Source: Candidatus Babeliales bacterium
Lineage (GTDB): Bacteria; Babelota; Babeliae; Babelales; JACPOV01
Length of the DNA stretch: 64,000 nucleotides
Direction: 5' to 3'
Assembly: GCA_036260945.1 (NCBI GenBank)
Contig: DATALT010000002.1
Location: forward strand, 434,001 to 498,000
The position numbers were made by a program, and so were the translations under genes. Below the pieces are notes generated by a model, which made no database searches, had not been told where the DNA came from, and saw only the letters and a program-made list of their open reading frames with translations. The number at the start of each line of letters is the position of its first letter. Position 1 is the stretch's first letter. Shown here piece after piece: positions 1 to 7,028 of this stretch.

Positions 1-1
1 C

Positions 2-280
2 GATAATGCCCAAAGCATTAAGAATTTAATGGCTGCCCAAAACACCGCTGGCAAAAATCAAGAAGAACTCGCGGATCAACAAACTCAAAGTCTTTTAGCA
101 TTGCATGAAACACATATGAAGGCGATGCATGATTTCTGGCAAAAAAAACATGAAGAAGCGCAAAAGCTCTTTCAAAAACAAGAACAAGAACTTGCTAAAT
201 TCAGAACTGCTGGATACGCAAAACAAGAAACGCTTCTTGAAAAGCTAAGCCGCGCTTGGAATTCGCAAAATACTAAATAA
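2..280 (+). CDS. C-terminal part of a coiled-coil protein (5' end outside window)
   Basis: The reading frame is open from the first bases of the window, so the methionine at position 29 is probably internal and the gene starts outside. The visible 92 residues are very rich in Gln, Glu, Lys and Ala (repeats such as KKHEEAQKLFQKQEQELAKF), which predicts a long amphipathic helix or coiled coil. There is no Cys and no recognisable catalytic motif. A strong terminator follows the stop codon, so this is the last gene of its transcript. The family is not recognised. It could be the tail of a phasin-like or structural protein, but nothing in the sequence settles this. Confidence 0.6.
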   Translation, partial: DNAQSIKNLMAAQNTAGKNQEELADQQTQSLLALHETHMKAMHDFWQKKHEEAQKLFQKQEQELAKFRTAGYAKQETLLEKLSRAWNSQNTK

Positions 281-303
281 GACTTTCTTGTTTTAACTAT
301 TTT

Positions 304-339
304 AATAAGCTGCGGTAATTATCGCAGCTTATTTTTTTA
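304..339 (+). terminator. Rho-independent terminator
   Basis: An 11-bp perfect stem (AATAAGCTGCG paired with CGCAGCTTATT) with an 8-nt loop is followed by a T run. It lies 24 bases after the stop of the first gene. Confidence 0.9.
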
Positions 340-390
340 TTGCATTAAAGAAATTGTATTGCATAGATTGATCAAAAAAGGAGATCATCT

Positions 391-783
391 ATGCTTTTTT
401 TATTGCTTGCAGCAATCGGTTTTTTCATCTCTCTCTATGCCGCTCTAACTGAACGAAAAGTAAGTGAGGATCAGAATTATAAAGCGGCGTGCGATTTAAC
501 CGATACTATTTCTTGCACCAAACCAATGAAAAGCGAATATGCGCATCTTTTCTATATTTCAAATTCATTTACTGGCATGATTTATTATGCAACTCTAGCA
601 GTTCTTGCGTATTTTCATATACCTCTGCTTGTGATGATAATGGCGATTGGTGGCGCACTCTTTTCATGCTTTCTTGCCTACCTTCTTTATTTTAAAATTA
701 AAGCTCTTTGTTTAGTTTGCACATCGCTTTATATTATTAATTTTTTATTGCTGTTGCTGGCTATTAAAAACTTCTACGCATAA
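391..783 (+). CDS. Vitamin K epoxide reductase (VKOR) family membrane thiol oxidase
   Basis: This 130-residue membrane protein has four or so hydrophobic helices. It carries the VKOR cysteine set: a loop pair C34 and C42 spaced as in the family (CDLTDTISC), and the redox CxxC pair C107-LV-C110 at the start of the last helix. VKOR homologues in bacteria replace DsbB. They reoxidise a periplasmic thioredoxin-like oxidase and pass electrons to quinone. There is no fused thioredoxin domain, so the partner must be encoded elsewhere. A good ribosome binding site (AAAGGAG) sits 7 bases before the ATG. The gene is followed after about 11 bases by a DoxX-type protein, which suggests a two-gene redox operon. 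Family assignment is firm; the partner is inferred. Confidence 0.9.
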   Translation: MLFLLLAAIGFFISLYAALTERKVSEDQNYKAACDLTDTISCTKPMKSEYAHLFYISNSFTGMIYYATLAVLAYFHIPLLVMIMAIGGALFSCFLAYLLYFKIKALCLVCTSLYIINFLLLLLAIKNFYA

Positions 784-794
784 GGAAAATGTTT

Positions 795-1217
795 ATGATC
801 AAGAATTTACTTTCATCATCACCGGCTTTAAAAGAATACGGTTTTGCTTTTATCCGCATCACGATCGGCATATTAATGATTTGCCACGGATTTCCCAAAA
901 TAATGGGCGGCGTAGCAACGTGGCAATTTTTGGGATCCACCATGGCAAATCTAGGTATTCATTTATGGCCAACCTTCTGGGGCTTTTGTGCTGCATGCGC
1001 TGAATTTTTTGGCGGTTTTGCATTAACGCTCGGATTAGGAACGCGCATCGCATCAGCTTTTCTCACTTTCACCATGATCGTAGCATTTTTGATGCATTGG
1101 AATAAAGGTGATGCATTCCAAGTGTATTCAGCTGCTCTTACGTTGCTTTTTGTTTTTATTGGCCTCTTTATTGCCGGCGGCGGAAAATATTCGCTCGATT
1201 CGTATTTGAAACGTTAA
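795..1217 (+). CDS. DoxX family membrane protein
   Basis: This protein of about 140 residues has four hydrophobic segments and the typical DoxX opening (RITIGILMICHGFPKI). DoxX proteins are small inner-membrane proteins related to subunits of quinol oxidases and are linked to redox or thiol stress. Their exact reaction is uncertain. The ATG at 795 lies 8 bases after AGGA and is preferred over the ATG at 789, which is too close to that site. It directly follows the VKOR gene, so both may act on the quinone pool. The stop codon overlaps the tail of the convergent methyltransferase gene by 4 bases. Confidence 0.85.
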   Translation: MIKNLLSSSPALKEYGFAFIRITIGILMICHGFPKIMGGVATWQFLGSTMANLGIHLWPTFWGFCAACAEFFGGFALTLGLGTRIASAFLTFTMIVAFLMHWNKGDAFQVYSAALTLLFVFIGLFIAGGGKYSLDSYLKR

Positions 1218-2137
1218 TTTTTTTGAGCAATAACAATTATAGTTTGTGGTCGATTTTTTTTAGGCAACAATGCACCGAGTCTGTATCGCATCGTGTAAAG
1301 CATAATATGATAGGTATCTTTTAATAAATCCTTTACAGGATTTGTTTTTACTGGTGCATTGCCCGATGCATTAGGAGAAATTTTTTGCTGCTTATCTTTT
1401 TTGCTCAACAAACCAATAAGCTTCAACACCATTAAATGCAGAACGATAGAATAACGATACATCTTTTTAAAAACGAAACCGTTTTGCACTAAAAGTGTTT
1501 TAACGCTCTGTTCGCCAAAGAAGAAAAGGTGATCAGGATATTGAAATGAGTTAAAAAGAGAATAATAGCGAGGGTGAACATCGCTTAAATTGCCCGTTTC
1601 AAAAATGATAAACCCGCCCTCATTTAATTTTTCATGCATCATAGAAAACGCGGCATGCGGATCATGCAAATGGCTTATAACATCGCTATGATAGATAATA
1701 TCAAACTTTGTTGCCCCAAATGATGAAAGGGAAAACGGCTTTTCTTCGCATGGAATTTTTTGCTTTTCAGAAATAAATGTTGCTTGTACTGGATTAAGTT
1801 CAATCGCATACGGCTCAAAACCATCTTTTTTTGCTTGCGCCAGAAAATGCCCGCCGCCAGCTCCAATCTCAAGAATCGCTCCGCACTTTTTATATTTTTT
1901 TATAATAGAAAGTGTATGGACGCTATGCAAATATTTAAAATAAGATTGCGTGATGTGCGATTGTGCAGAAATATGCGCATCATTATGCCCATAAATATCC
2001 AATACTTCTTGCATCGATGGTCGCGGCGAAATATAAATGAGTGCGCAATTAAAACATTTATTGCCTTCATATCCAGACTCATTAATAACAATGCTGCTTG
2101 GCGCTTTGCAATTAAATATGCACGATATTTTTTCCAT
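1214..2137 (-). CDS. SAM-dependent methyltransferase with N-terminal Cys cluster
   Basis: The protein has 307 residues. A short N-terminal region with C6, C10, C28 and C31 could bind zinc. A class I methyltransferase core follows, with glycine-rich motif I ILEIGAGGGHF near residue 90 and an acidic residue (AIEL) at the end of strand 2. The later block FDIIYHSDVISHLHDPHAAF matches the methyltransferase type 11/23 group. The closest pattern known to me is the C-methyltransferase type found with sugar biosynthesis genes, but no sugar genes are nearby, so the substrate is unknown. GGGAGAG upstream supports the start. The gene is cytoplasmic and stands alone between DoxX and HdeD-like genes. Confidence 0.75.
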   Translation of the reverse strand: MEKISCIFNCKAPSSIVINESGYEGNKCFNCALIYISPRPSMQEVLDIYGHNDAHISAQSHITQSYFKYLHSVHTLSIIKKYKKCGAILEIGAGGGHFLAQAKKDGFEPYAIELNPVQATFISEKQKIPCEEKPFSLSSFGATKFDIIYHSDVISHLHDPHAAFSMMHEKLNEGGFIIFETGNLSDVHPRYYSLFNSFQYPDHLFFFGEQSVKTLLVQNGFVFKKMYRYSIVLHLMVLKLIGLLSKKDKQQKISPNASGNAPVKTNPVKDLLKDTYHIMLYTMRYRLGALLPKKNRPQTIIVIAQKN

Positions 2138-2277
2138 ACTCGCTCTCCCAAAAAAAGTGTCGCGATTTTTTTAGTAGCGTACCTCAATTAATAATCGTTG
2201 TAACTGAAAGCTTCGTTGTATTGCTTTTTAAAAAATAAAATCGCTAAGCTACAGTAAAAATAAGAAAGGAAATCGCT

Positions 2278-2829
2278 ATGAGTAATGCTTCCACAATTAA
2301 ATATTTACGAGAACATGCCTCGCTTTTTATGCTTTTAGGTATTGGATTGGTAATTCTGGGTGTTTTAGCTGTTATCTACGCATTTACCAGTACCCTTATA
2401 TCAGTAATGTATCTTGGATTCTTTTTGCTTATCGGTGGTGTTTTTGAAGGCATTAAAGCATTCAAAATGAATCGTGCTGGCCACTTTTTCCTGCACGCCC
2501 TTCTTTGCATTCTTTATATCCTTGCAGGCCTTTATTTATTCTTTAATCCTGCAATCAATGCAATAACGCTCACGCTCGTTCTTGCAATATTTTTTGTCGT
2601 CGCTGGTATATTTAGAATCGCAGTAGCTTTAACCAGAAATGTCCCCCATAAAACATGGCTTCTCATAAATGGTATCATTTCAGTATTGCTTGGCGCATTA
2701 ATTTGGTACCAATGGCCAGTATCTGGATTATGGGTAATCGGCACGTTTGTAGGGATCGATTTAATTTTTACGGGATGGACCTGGATTATGCTTGCGCCTA
2801 CCGTAAAACATATTCACGCCCGCCACTAA
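2278..2829 (+). CDS. HdeD/DUF308 family membrane protein
   Basis: This 183-residue protein consists almost entirely of six hydrophobic helices in three helical hairpins, the layout of HdeD-like proteins. In enterobacteria HdeD is associated with acid resistance; its molecular activity is unknown. An AAAGGA ribosome binding site sits before the ATG, and a terminator follows the stop codon, so it is a single-gene transcript. The C-terminus (KHIHARH) is basic and probably cytoplasmic. Family membership is fairly sure from topology and residues such as FLLIGGVFEGIKAF. The role here is not known. Confidence 0.8.
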   Translation: MSNASTIKYLREHASLFMLLGIGLVILGVLAVIYAFTSTLISVMYLGFFLLIGGVFEGIKAFKMNRAGHFFLHALLCILYILAGLYLFFNPAINAITLTLVLAIFFVVAGIFRIAVALTRNVPHKTWLLINGIISVLLGALIWYQWPVSGLWVIGTFVGIDLIFTGWTWIMLAPTVKHIHARH

Positions 2830-2853
2830 ATCCCTTTTGTATAGCAACGTTAG

Positions 2854-2889
2854 AAAATAGCCTCTTTTATAGAGGCTATTTTTGTTTTA
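2854..2889 (+). terminator. Rho-independent terminator
   Basis: The stem AAAATAGCCTCT paired with AGAGGCTATTTT is followed by a T-rich run (TTTTTGTTTT). It lies 25 bases after the HdeD-like gene. Confidence 0.9.
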
Positions 2890-2962
2890 GCCTCCTATAA
2901 CTATCCCTATTTTGAACCCCACTGGTAAGGTTGCCTTTTTAAGCACAAAAAATCTTTTCAAG

Positions 2963-2990
2963 TTGACAATATATGCCCATAGGGTATACT
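2963..2990 (+). promoter_or_regulatory. Sigma70-type promoter for the small exported protein at 3043
   Basis: TTGACA at 2963-2968 and TATACT at 2985-2990 are separated by 16 bases. Both boxes are near consensus. The expected start of transcription near 2997 gives a leader of about 45 bases with an AT-rich end. This is one of the strongest promoter matches in the window. Confidence 0.75.
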
Positions 2991-3042
2991 TAATAGTGTT
3001 AAGTTACATTCACACTTAATTTACAGAAAATGGAGTTATCTT

Positions 3043-3435
3043 ATGAAAAAAATACTATCACTATTAATGATATCTACTCTCGTTACAAACGTTGCTCTTT
3101 CAAACGACTTTTTAAAGAGTATTCAAACTAAAGCAGAAAATTATGCATCAAATATGTATGCATACTTGTACAAAACAGCAACTGATAAATCAGCGTACCA
3201 AGAGAATGCAGGCAAATTTGCTACGTTCGGTACTTACGCTTTTGCAGCAAAGAGTATCTTCAAATACGGTATGAATAAAACTGCACCAAAAGCAAATCAG
3301 CAAACATTCGGAACTATGCCTAATAGACTGTTCCGTTATTCGTACAATGTATCTGCAAAGGCACTGCCCGCGACTATGATAACATCACTAGGATTTGGCG
3401 CAGCCCATTTCTATAACAAATGGAAAAATGCTTAA
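3043..3435 (+). CDS. Small exported protein, paralogue of the next gene
   Basis: This 130-residue protein has an N-terminal signal peptide (KKILSLLMISTLVTNVALS followed by N-D). The mature part is Ala-, Tyr- and Lys-rich, with two mildly hydrophobic stretches (ATFGTYAFAAKSIFKYG and ALPATMITSLGFGAAHFY). The same architecture appears in the next gene: exported, about 110 mature residues, with one mid and one C-terminal hydrophobic segment. The two are probably an old tandem duplication. It has its own promoter and terminator. The function is not recognised. An envelope or secreted role is inferred only from the signal peptide. Confidence 0.75.
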   Translation: MKKILSLLMISTLVTNVALSNDFLKSIQTKAENYASNMYAYLYKTATDKSAYQENAGKFATFGTYAFAAKSIFKYGMNKTAPKANQQTFGTMPNRLFRYSYNVSAKALPATMITSLGFGAAHFYNKWKNA

Positions 3436-3456
3436 TTTTAGAAATTAAACAATCTT

Positions 3457-3489
3457 TAAAAAGCGCACTGTAAAAAGTGCGCTTTTTAT
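3457..3489 (+). terminator. Rho-independent terminator
   Basis: AAAAAGCGCAC pairs with GTGCGCTTTTT around an 8-base loop, and T-rich sequence follows. It separates the two small exported genes. Confidence 0.9.
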
Positions 3490-3504
3490 TAAACAGGAAT
3501 ACAA

Positions 3505-3948
3505 ATGAAAAGAATAATAGCTGCGCTCTTGGTATCGGCTTCGCTGACCGCAGGATTAAACGCGCAAGATAAAAACCTAAGTGATCGCATCGCTTCTCAT
3601 CTTCAAGCAGAAGAATGTTTTACTATGTCCAAATACTTTGCCGGTGCATCGGCAGCATTCCTTGGCCTTAAAAGTTACTTTGGCTACGCTGCAAATAAGA
3701 ATGGTAATGCGACGATGAAATGCGCGCAAGAGATGCAGAAACTCAGCATAGCAAATAAAAAATATACGCAATTAAACGCCTATGAACATGATCTTTTTGG
3801 AAAACTTGGCAAGCATGCACTACGCGCTACACGCTTTGGCTTTGCACGAACAGTTTCTGGGTTTGCATTTCCAATAGCATTGGGAACATCACTCATTTAC
3901 GCGTCTTTTGGTGTTCATTCTCAATGGAACGATGCAAATAAAAATTAA
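3505..3948 (+). CDS. Small exported protein with hydrophobic C-terminal segment
   Basis: The protein has 147 residues and a signal peptide ending near LTAGLNAQ. The mature chain contains a short hydrophobic stretch (FAGASAAFLGLKSYFGYA) and a C-terminal one (GFAFPIALGTSLIYASFG). The layout resembles the preceding gene and suggests they are distant paralogues. Two cysteines lie in the mature part (AEECFTM, MKCAQEM) and could form a disulfide, given the VKOR gene nearby. It is followed after 25 bases by an M48-like peptidase, so the two may be co-transcribed. The function is not recognised. Confidence 0.72.
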   Translation: MKRIIAALLVSASLTAGLNAQDKNLSDRIASHLQAEECFTMSKYFAGASAAFLGLKSYFGYAANKNGNATMKCAQEMQKLSIANKKYTQLNAYEHDLFGKLGKHALRATRFGFARTVSGFAFPIALGTSLIYASFGVHSQWNDANKN

Positions 3949-3973
3949 TAAAGTTATTAAACTGAGAAAAACG

Positions 3974-5155
3974 ATGAAACGCTCTTTTCTGCTCACTCTC
4001 TCTTGCTTACTATTTATGAATGTTTGCGACGCGCAACAGCACAAAGATCTGTGGAGTTTGGCCCGTTCATATGTGTGGCCTGATAAAAAAGAAGCTGCGC
4101 GCCAAGAGTTCATAAAAAAAACTGTTTCTAATAAAGAATTTAATACCATATACGACTTGGTCAAAGATAAAAATTATCGAGAGCAAAAAGCTTGTTTTTT
4201 GCGAGGCAACTGCTCAACTCATCCAATGGATACTCTTGCGCGAGAGATGGAAAAAAACTCTATTTCTATAAAAGAAATCGTTAAGGATATCCACAAAAAA
4301 CAAGGCCGCGAGGCTTTTGTGCAGAGTAAACAGAAATGGTTGGACTCCACAAAAGAAGAATGGCGACCTAAATTTGAAGGATGGATCCAAGAATTTGAAT
4401 CATTGGTTGGTCCTCGAATTGAGATGCTTGACGAACAAGAGTCATTATTGAAGCGAAAGCTTATTTTCGACGATTCAGTAAAAGAAATACTTCATCCCGA
4501 AATAAAACTATATATAAAACAATTAGTAGATGAACATAAACTTCCAGGAACAATATTTTTCACAGCGCCTGTTTATGACTGTTATGCGGACCCGGGACTT
4601 GCTGCGACATATGAGCATCCAAATGTAATAGGGTTCAAAGCACTTGTAGTTGGAGAAATGTTTTTTAACTCCCCCCTACTTAATCAAAAGGCGACTATTG
4701 AACATGAAATAAATCATTTAGTTCATAGAGATGGCGTATTTACCGATACTTTGAGCAAAGTTACTGGGATGAGAGGCAAAGAGATTGGAAGGGCCCCAAT
4801 TTCCCATTTTAAGGAATATCGCTCAGATCAGGAACCTGCAGCAAAAAATTTAAAAACTGCTCAAATAATGGAGAATGATTGGAAATTTCTTGCCGAAGAG
4901 AAACCATATAATACGATGCCTTCTACGCATCCACATAGTCTTGACCGTTATAAAGCTGTTAAAACCATTCGCCAATTGCATGAAGCGCAACATCGTGCAA
5001 AAGATGGAAAATCTTATCCGCGTTTCACACCTGAGCAATATGAAAAATATGTTGTTGGTTATGAAAAAGCATGGGATAATCATTGTAGTCAGTTGAAGCA
5101 AGAAGAAATTAAGAGAAGAAGTAATCAATTATTTACGAGTATGGATCTCTTTTAA
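3974..5155 (+). CDS. Exported M48-like zinc metallopeptidase (HEINH)
   Basis: The gene encodes 393 residues from the ATG at 3974. This start is chosen because it begins a signal peptide (MKRSFLLTLSCLLFMNVCDA); the upstream in-frame ATG would bury it. The middle is an alpha-helical, charged region of about 200 residues. The catalytic part is C-terminal: HEINH at about 244-248, followed by HRD, then E281-x-x-S-D285 (FKEYRSD) as the third zinc ligand, then STHP at 317-320 and SLDRY. The order HExxH, ExxAD, THP is that of the M48 (Ste24/HtpX/Oma1) clan. It should act outside the cytoplasm. Substrate unknown. The next gene is a related M48-like protein, so the pair may work together. Confidence 0.8.
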   Translation: MKRSFLLTLSCLLFMNVCDAQQHKDLWSLARSYVWPDKKEAARQEFIKKTVSNKEFNTIYDLVKDKNYREQKACFLRGNCSTHPMDTLAREMEKNSISIKEIVKDIHKKQGREAFVQSKQKWLDSTKEEWRPKFEGWIQEFESLVGPRIEMLDEQESLLKRKLIFDDSVKEILHPEIKLYIKQLVDEHKLPGTIFFTAPVYDCYADPGLAATYEHPNVIGFKALVVGEMFFNSPLLNQKATIEHEINHLVHRDGVFTDTLSKVTGMRGKEIGRAPISHFKEYRSDQEPAAKNLKTAQIMENDWKFLAEEKPYNTMPSTHPHSLDRYKAVKTIRQLHEAQHRAKDGKSYPRFTPEQYEKYVVGYEKAWDNHCSQLKQEEIKRRSNQLFTSMDLF

Positions 5156-5166
5156 TAATTTCAAGA

Positions 5167-5904
5167 ATGGTTACTGTGAAAAAACGTATACTGCATCTCA
5201 TCATTCTCGTTATGATACCACTCAATTCTTCTCCCATTCCTAGAATTTATACGCAAAGAATTGCTTCTATAATAGAAACTTTTGCCAGCACCTCTTTTTT
5301 TTCGTTTGTGGGAGCAGTTGCATATTCATATTATAATCAATCGGGCGATATCCCGCCCGCAACAAAAACAGCTCTAGAAAAAATTCTTCGCACCAAAGGT
5401 TTGCTTAAACCGAATGAACAGCAAAAATTTGCTTGTGGGCCAGAATGGGCGACGATACTTAATACTATCTATATACCAAAAGAAGAAGCTGCGCGTATGG
5501 CCATATGGCCTATAACGGCAGAACAATCCGCTATCACTCTTGATGAAAAAGGCCATCAAGATTACTCTCATTCAATTAAAATGGGTCTTTTGGGTGCAGC
5601 ATATTGGACGATCTGGCCAGAATTAATTTATTCACGCCCTACTTATTCACTTTTATTTCTAGGGCCGGCTACGGGTTACTTGGCATTTAAAAAATGTTCA
5701 CGACATTTTGAAAAAGAGGCAGATGATTTTATGATTCAGCATGCGACAGATGCAGAACTCATAGGTGCGAAGAATTTCCTTAAGCGTCATTTGCATAAAG
5801 ATCGAAACGATCTTTATGCAAAACTCACCGCAACTCATCCATCGTTTAAAGATCGCATTGCAAATATTGAGCAAGAAATTAATCGACGCAAACAAATTAA
5901 ATAA
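5167..5904 (+). CDS. M48-like membrane protein with an altered zinc motif (DEKGH)
   Basis: The 245-residue protein has an N-terminal hydrophobic segment and internal hydrophobic stretches at about 138-175, placed between the putative active site and the third ligand as in HtpX-type M48 enzymes. D126-E127-K-G-H130 followed by Q-D-Y-S-H-S aligns with the family pattern HExxH....HS, so the first zinc histidine is aspartate. The third-ligand motif E182-K-E-A-D186 and the THP motif (ATHPSFKDR, 222-230) are intact. It may be an inactive paralogue, or Asp may still bind metal. It lies 11 bases after the active-looking M48 gene, which suggests a catalytic plus regulatory pair. Confidence 0.65.
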   Translation: MVTVKKRILHLIILVMIPLNSSPIPRIYTQRIASIIETFASTSFFSFVGAVAYSYYNQSGDIPPATKTALEKILRTKGLLKPNEQQKFACGPEWATILNTIYIPKEEAARMAIWPITAEQSAITLDEKGHQDYSHSIKMGLLGAAYWTIWPELIYSRPTYSLLFLGPATGYLAFKKCSRHFEKEADDFMIQHATDAELIGAKNFLKRHLHKDRNDLYAKLTATHPSFKDRIANIEQEINRRKQIK

Positions 5905-5906
5905 TT

Positions 5907-6809
5907 TTATGCCCTTGGGTGCTTTTTATCGTACACTTTGCGTACATGGCTTTTTTCTAAATGCGTATAAATTTCCACCGTCGCTAAATTCTCATGGCCT
6001 AAAAGCATTTGCAATGAACGCAAGTTTGCCCCTTGCTGCAATAAATGCGTCGCTAATGAATGGCGAAGCATATGCGGCGAAATAGATTTCTTGATGCCAG
6101 CACGTTCGCACAACTCTTTTAAAATCATCCAAAACGATTGACGCGAAATTGGTTTTGCAACCTTTCCATAAAGCACTGGAAATAAAAAAGGTGTTGCGTT
6201 AACCATTTCCACTGGCATTAATTGTGGGCGCACTGTATTAATATAGTTTCTGATCATTGAAGTAATATGTTCCGGAATCGGAACGAGTCTGCCTTTTCCG
6301 CCTTTTCCCAGCACGTAAATAAGTCCACTTTCAAGCTGAAGATGTGCAAGCTCTAAATTAATCAATTCGCTAATGCGCATTCCTGTCGCATACAGAAGAT
6401 AAAGGATGGCACTATTGCGTTTACCGTGAATCGAACTATCTGCTTGAGCAGTTTGCAAAAGCAGTTCAATTTCTGAAGGTTTTAAATAGGTCGGTAATTT
6501 TTTTTCCAGTTTGGGAGCGCGAAGCTGATGAGCTTGCACCTTCCATGAAAGCCGTTCGTTTGCCCAGCGGAAAAAAAGTTTAAGTGTTGAGATTTTACGC
6601 GCCATGCTGCGCGCCCCAATCTCTTCGTTTTTAAGAAAATGCAAAAAAGATTTTAAGTTATCTGCCGTAACGTTTTCAAGCTCAATTTCGTCGTTTTTTA
6701 AAAATTGAACAAATTGGTTCATATCGCTTTGATATGCTGCAAACGTATTTTTGGAAACCCGCTTTTCTGTGAGCAAGTATGCTTCAAATTGATTCACTAC
6801 CGATTTCAT
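5907..6809 (-). CDS. xerC: Tyrosine site-specific recombinase, XerC/XerD type
   Basis: This 300-residue protein has normal Xer length and two domains: an N-terminal SAM-like core-binding domain (1-95) and a C-terminal catalytic domain. All catalytic residues are visible: R145, K169 or K172 in the GKGGKGR hairpin, H246-x-x-R249, H272 and nucleophile Y281. The tail VYDKKHPRA is typical of XerC and XerD. Such proteins resolve chromosome dimers at dif just before division, together with FtsK, which is also in this window. No phage or integron genes adjoin it, so a housekeeping role is more likely than a mobile integrase. I cannot tell XerC from XerD by eye. Confidence 0.9.
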   Translation of the reverse strand: MKSVVNQFEAYLLTEKRVSKNTFAAYQSDMNQFVQFLKNDEIELENVTADNLKSFLHFLKNEEIGARSMARKISTLKLFFRWANERLSWKVQAHQLRAPKLEKKLPTYLKPSEIELLLQTAQADSSIHGKRNSAILYLLYATGMRISELINLELAHLQLESGLIYVLGKGGKGRLVPIPEHITSMIRNYINTVRPQLMPVEMVNATPFLFPVLYGKVAKPISRQSFWMILKELCERAGIKKSISPHMLRHSLATHLLQQGANLRSLQMLLGHENLATVEIYTHLEKSHVRKVYDKKHPRA

Positions 6810-6834
6810 AATTGGTCTCTTTAAGAGGCGCTAT

Positions 6835-7016
6835 CCTTCGATACTATTTCTCATTGCATTCGAAATCACTCAGGACGAGCGCCGGGTGGGAAACTTCTTA
6901 AGCCTAAGCAGCACTGTCCAAACTGAAATCGATATTTCCATGCAAATAACCAGAAGAACTAGCCAATTGAGCTCGCCCTGAATGATTTTTAACTTAGTTA
7001 AAAATTGTATCGAAGG
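6835..7016 (+). repeat. Dispersed inverted-repeat element, copy 1 (MITE/REP-like)
   Basis: The left end CCTTCGATACTATTTCT...CACTCAGGACGAGC and the right end, read on the other strand, CCTTCGATACAATTTTT...CATTCAGGGCGAGC, match over about 50 bases with few differences. This makes an imperfect inverted repeat around an unrelated centre of roughly 80 bases. Two shorter copies occur at 38004 and 41758. It has no open reading frame and lies between xer and proS. Confidence 0.8.
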
Positions 7017-7028
7017 GTGCGCAATTAT

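Noticed and set aside
5907-6809. The Xer-type recombinase with the nearby inverted-repeat element as an integron or mobile unit
   Set aside because: The protein looks like a housekeeping Xer, the element has two other copies without recombinase genes, and no cassette genes are present.
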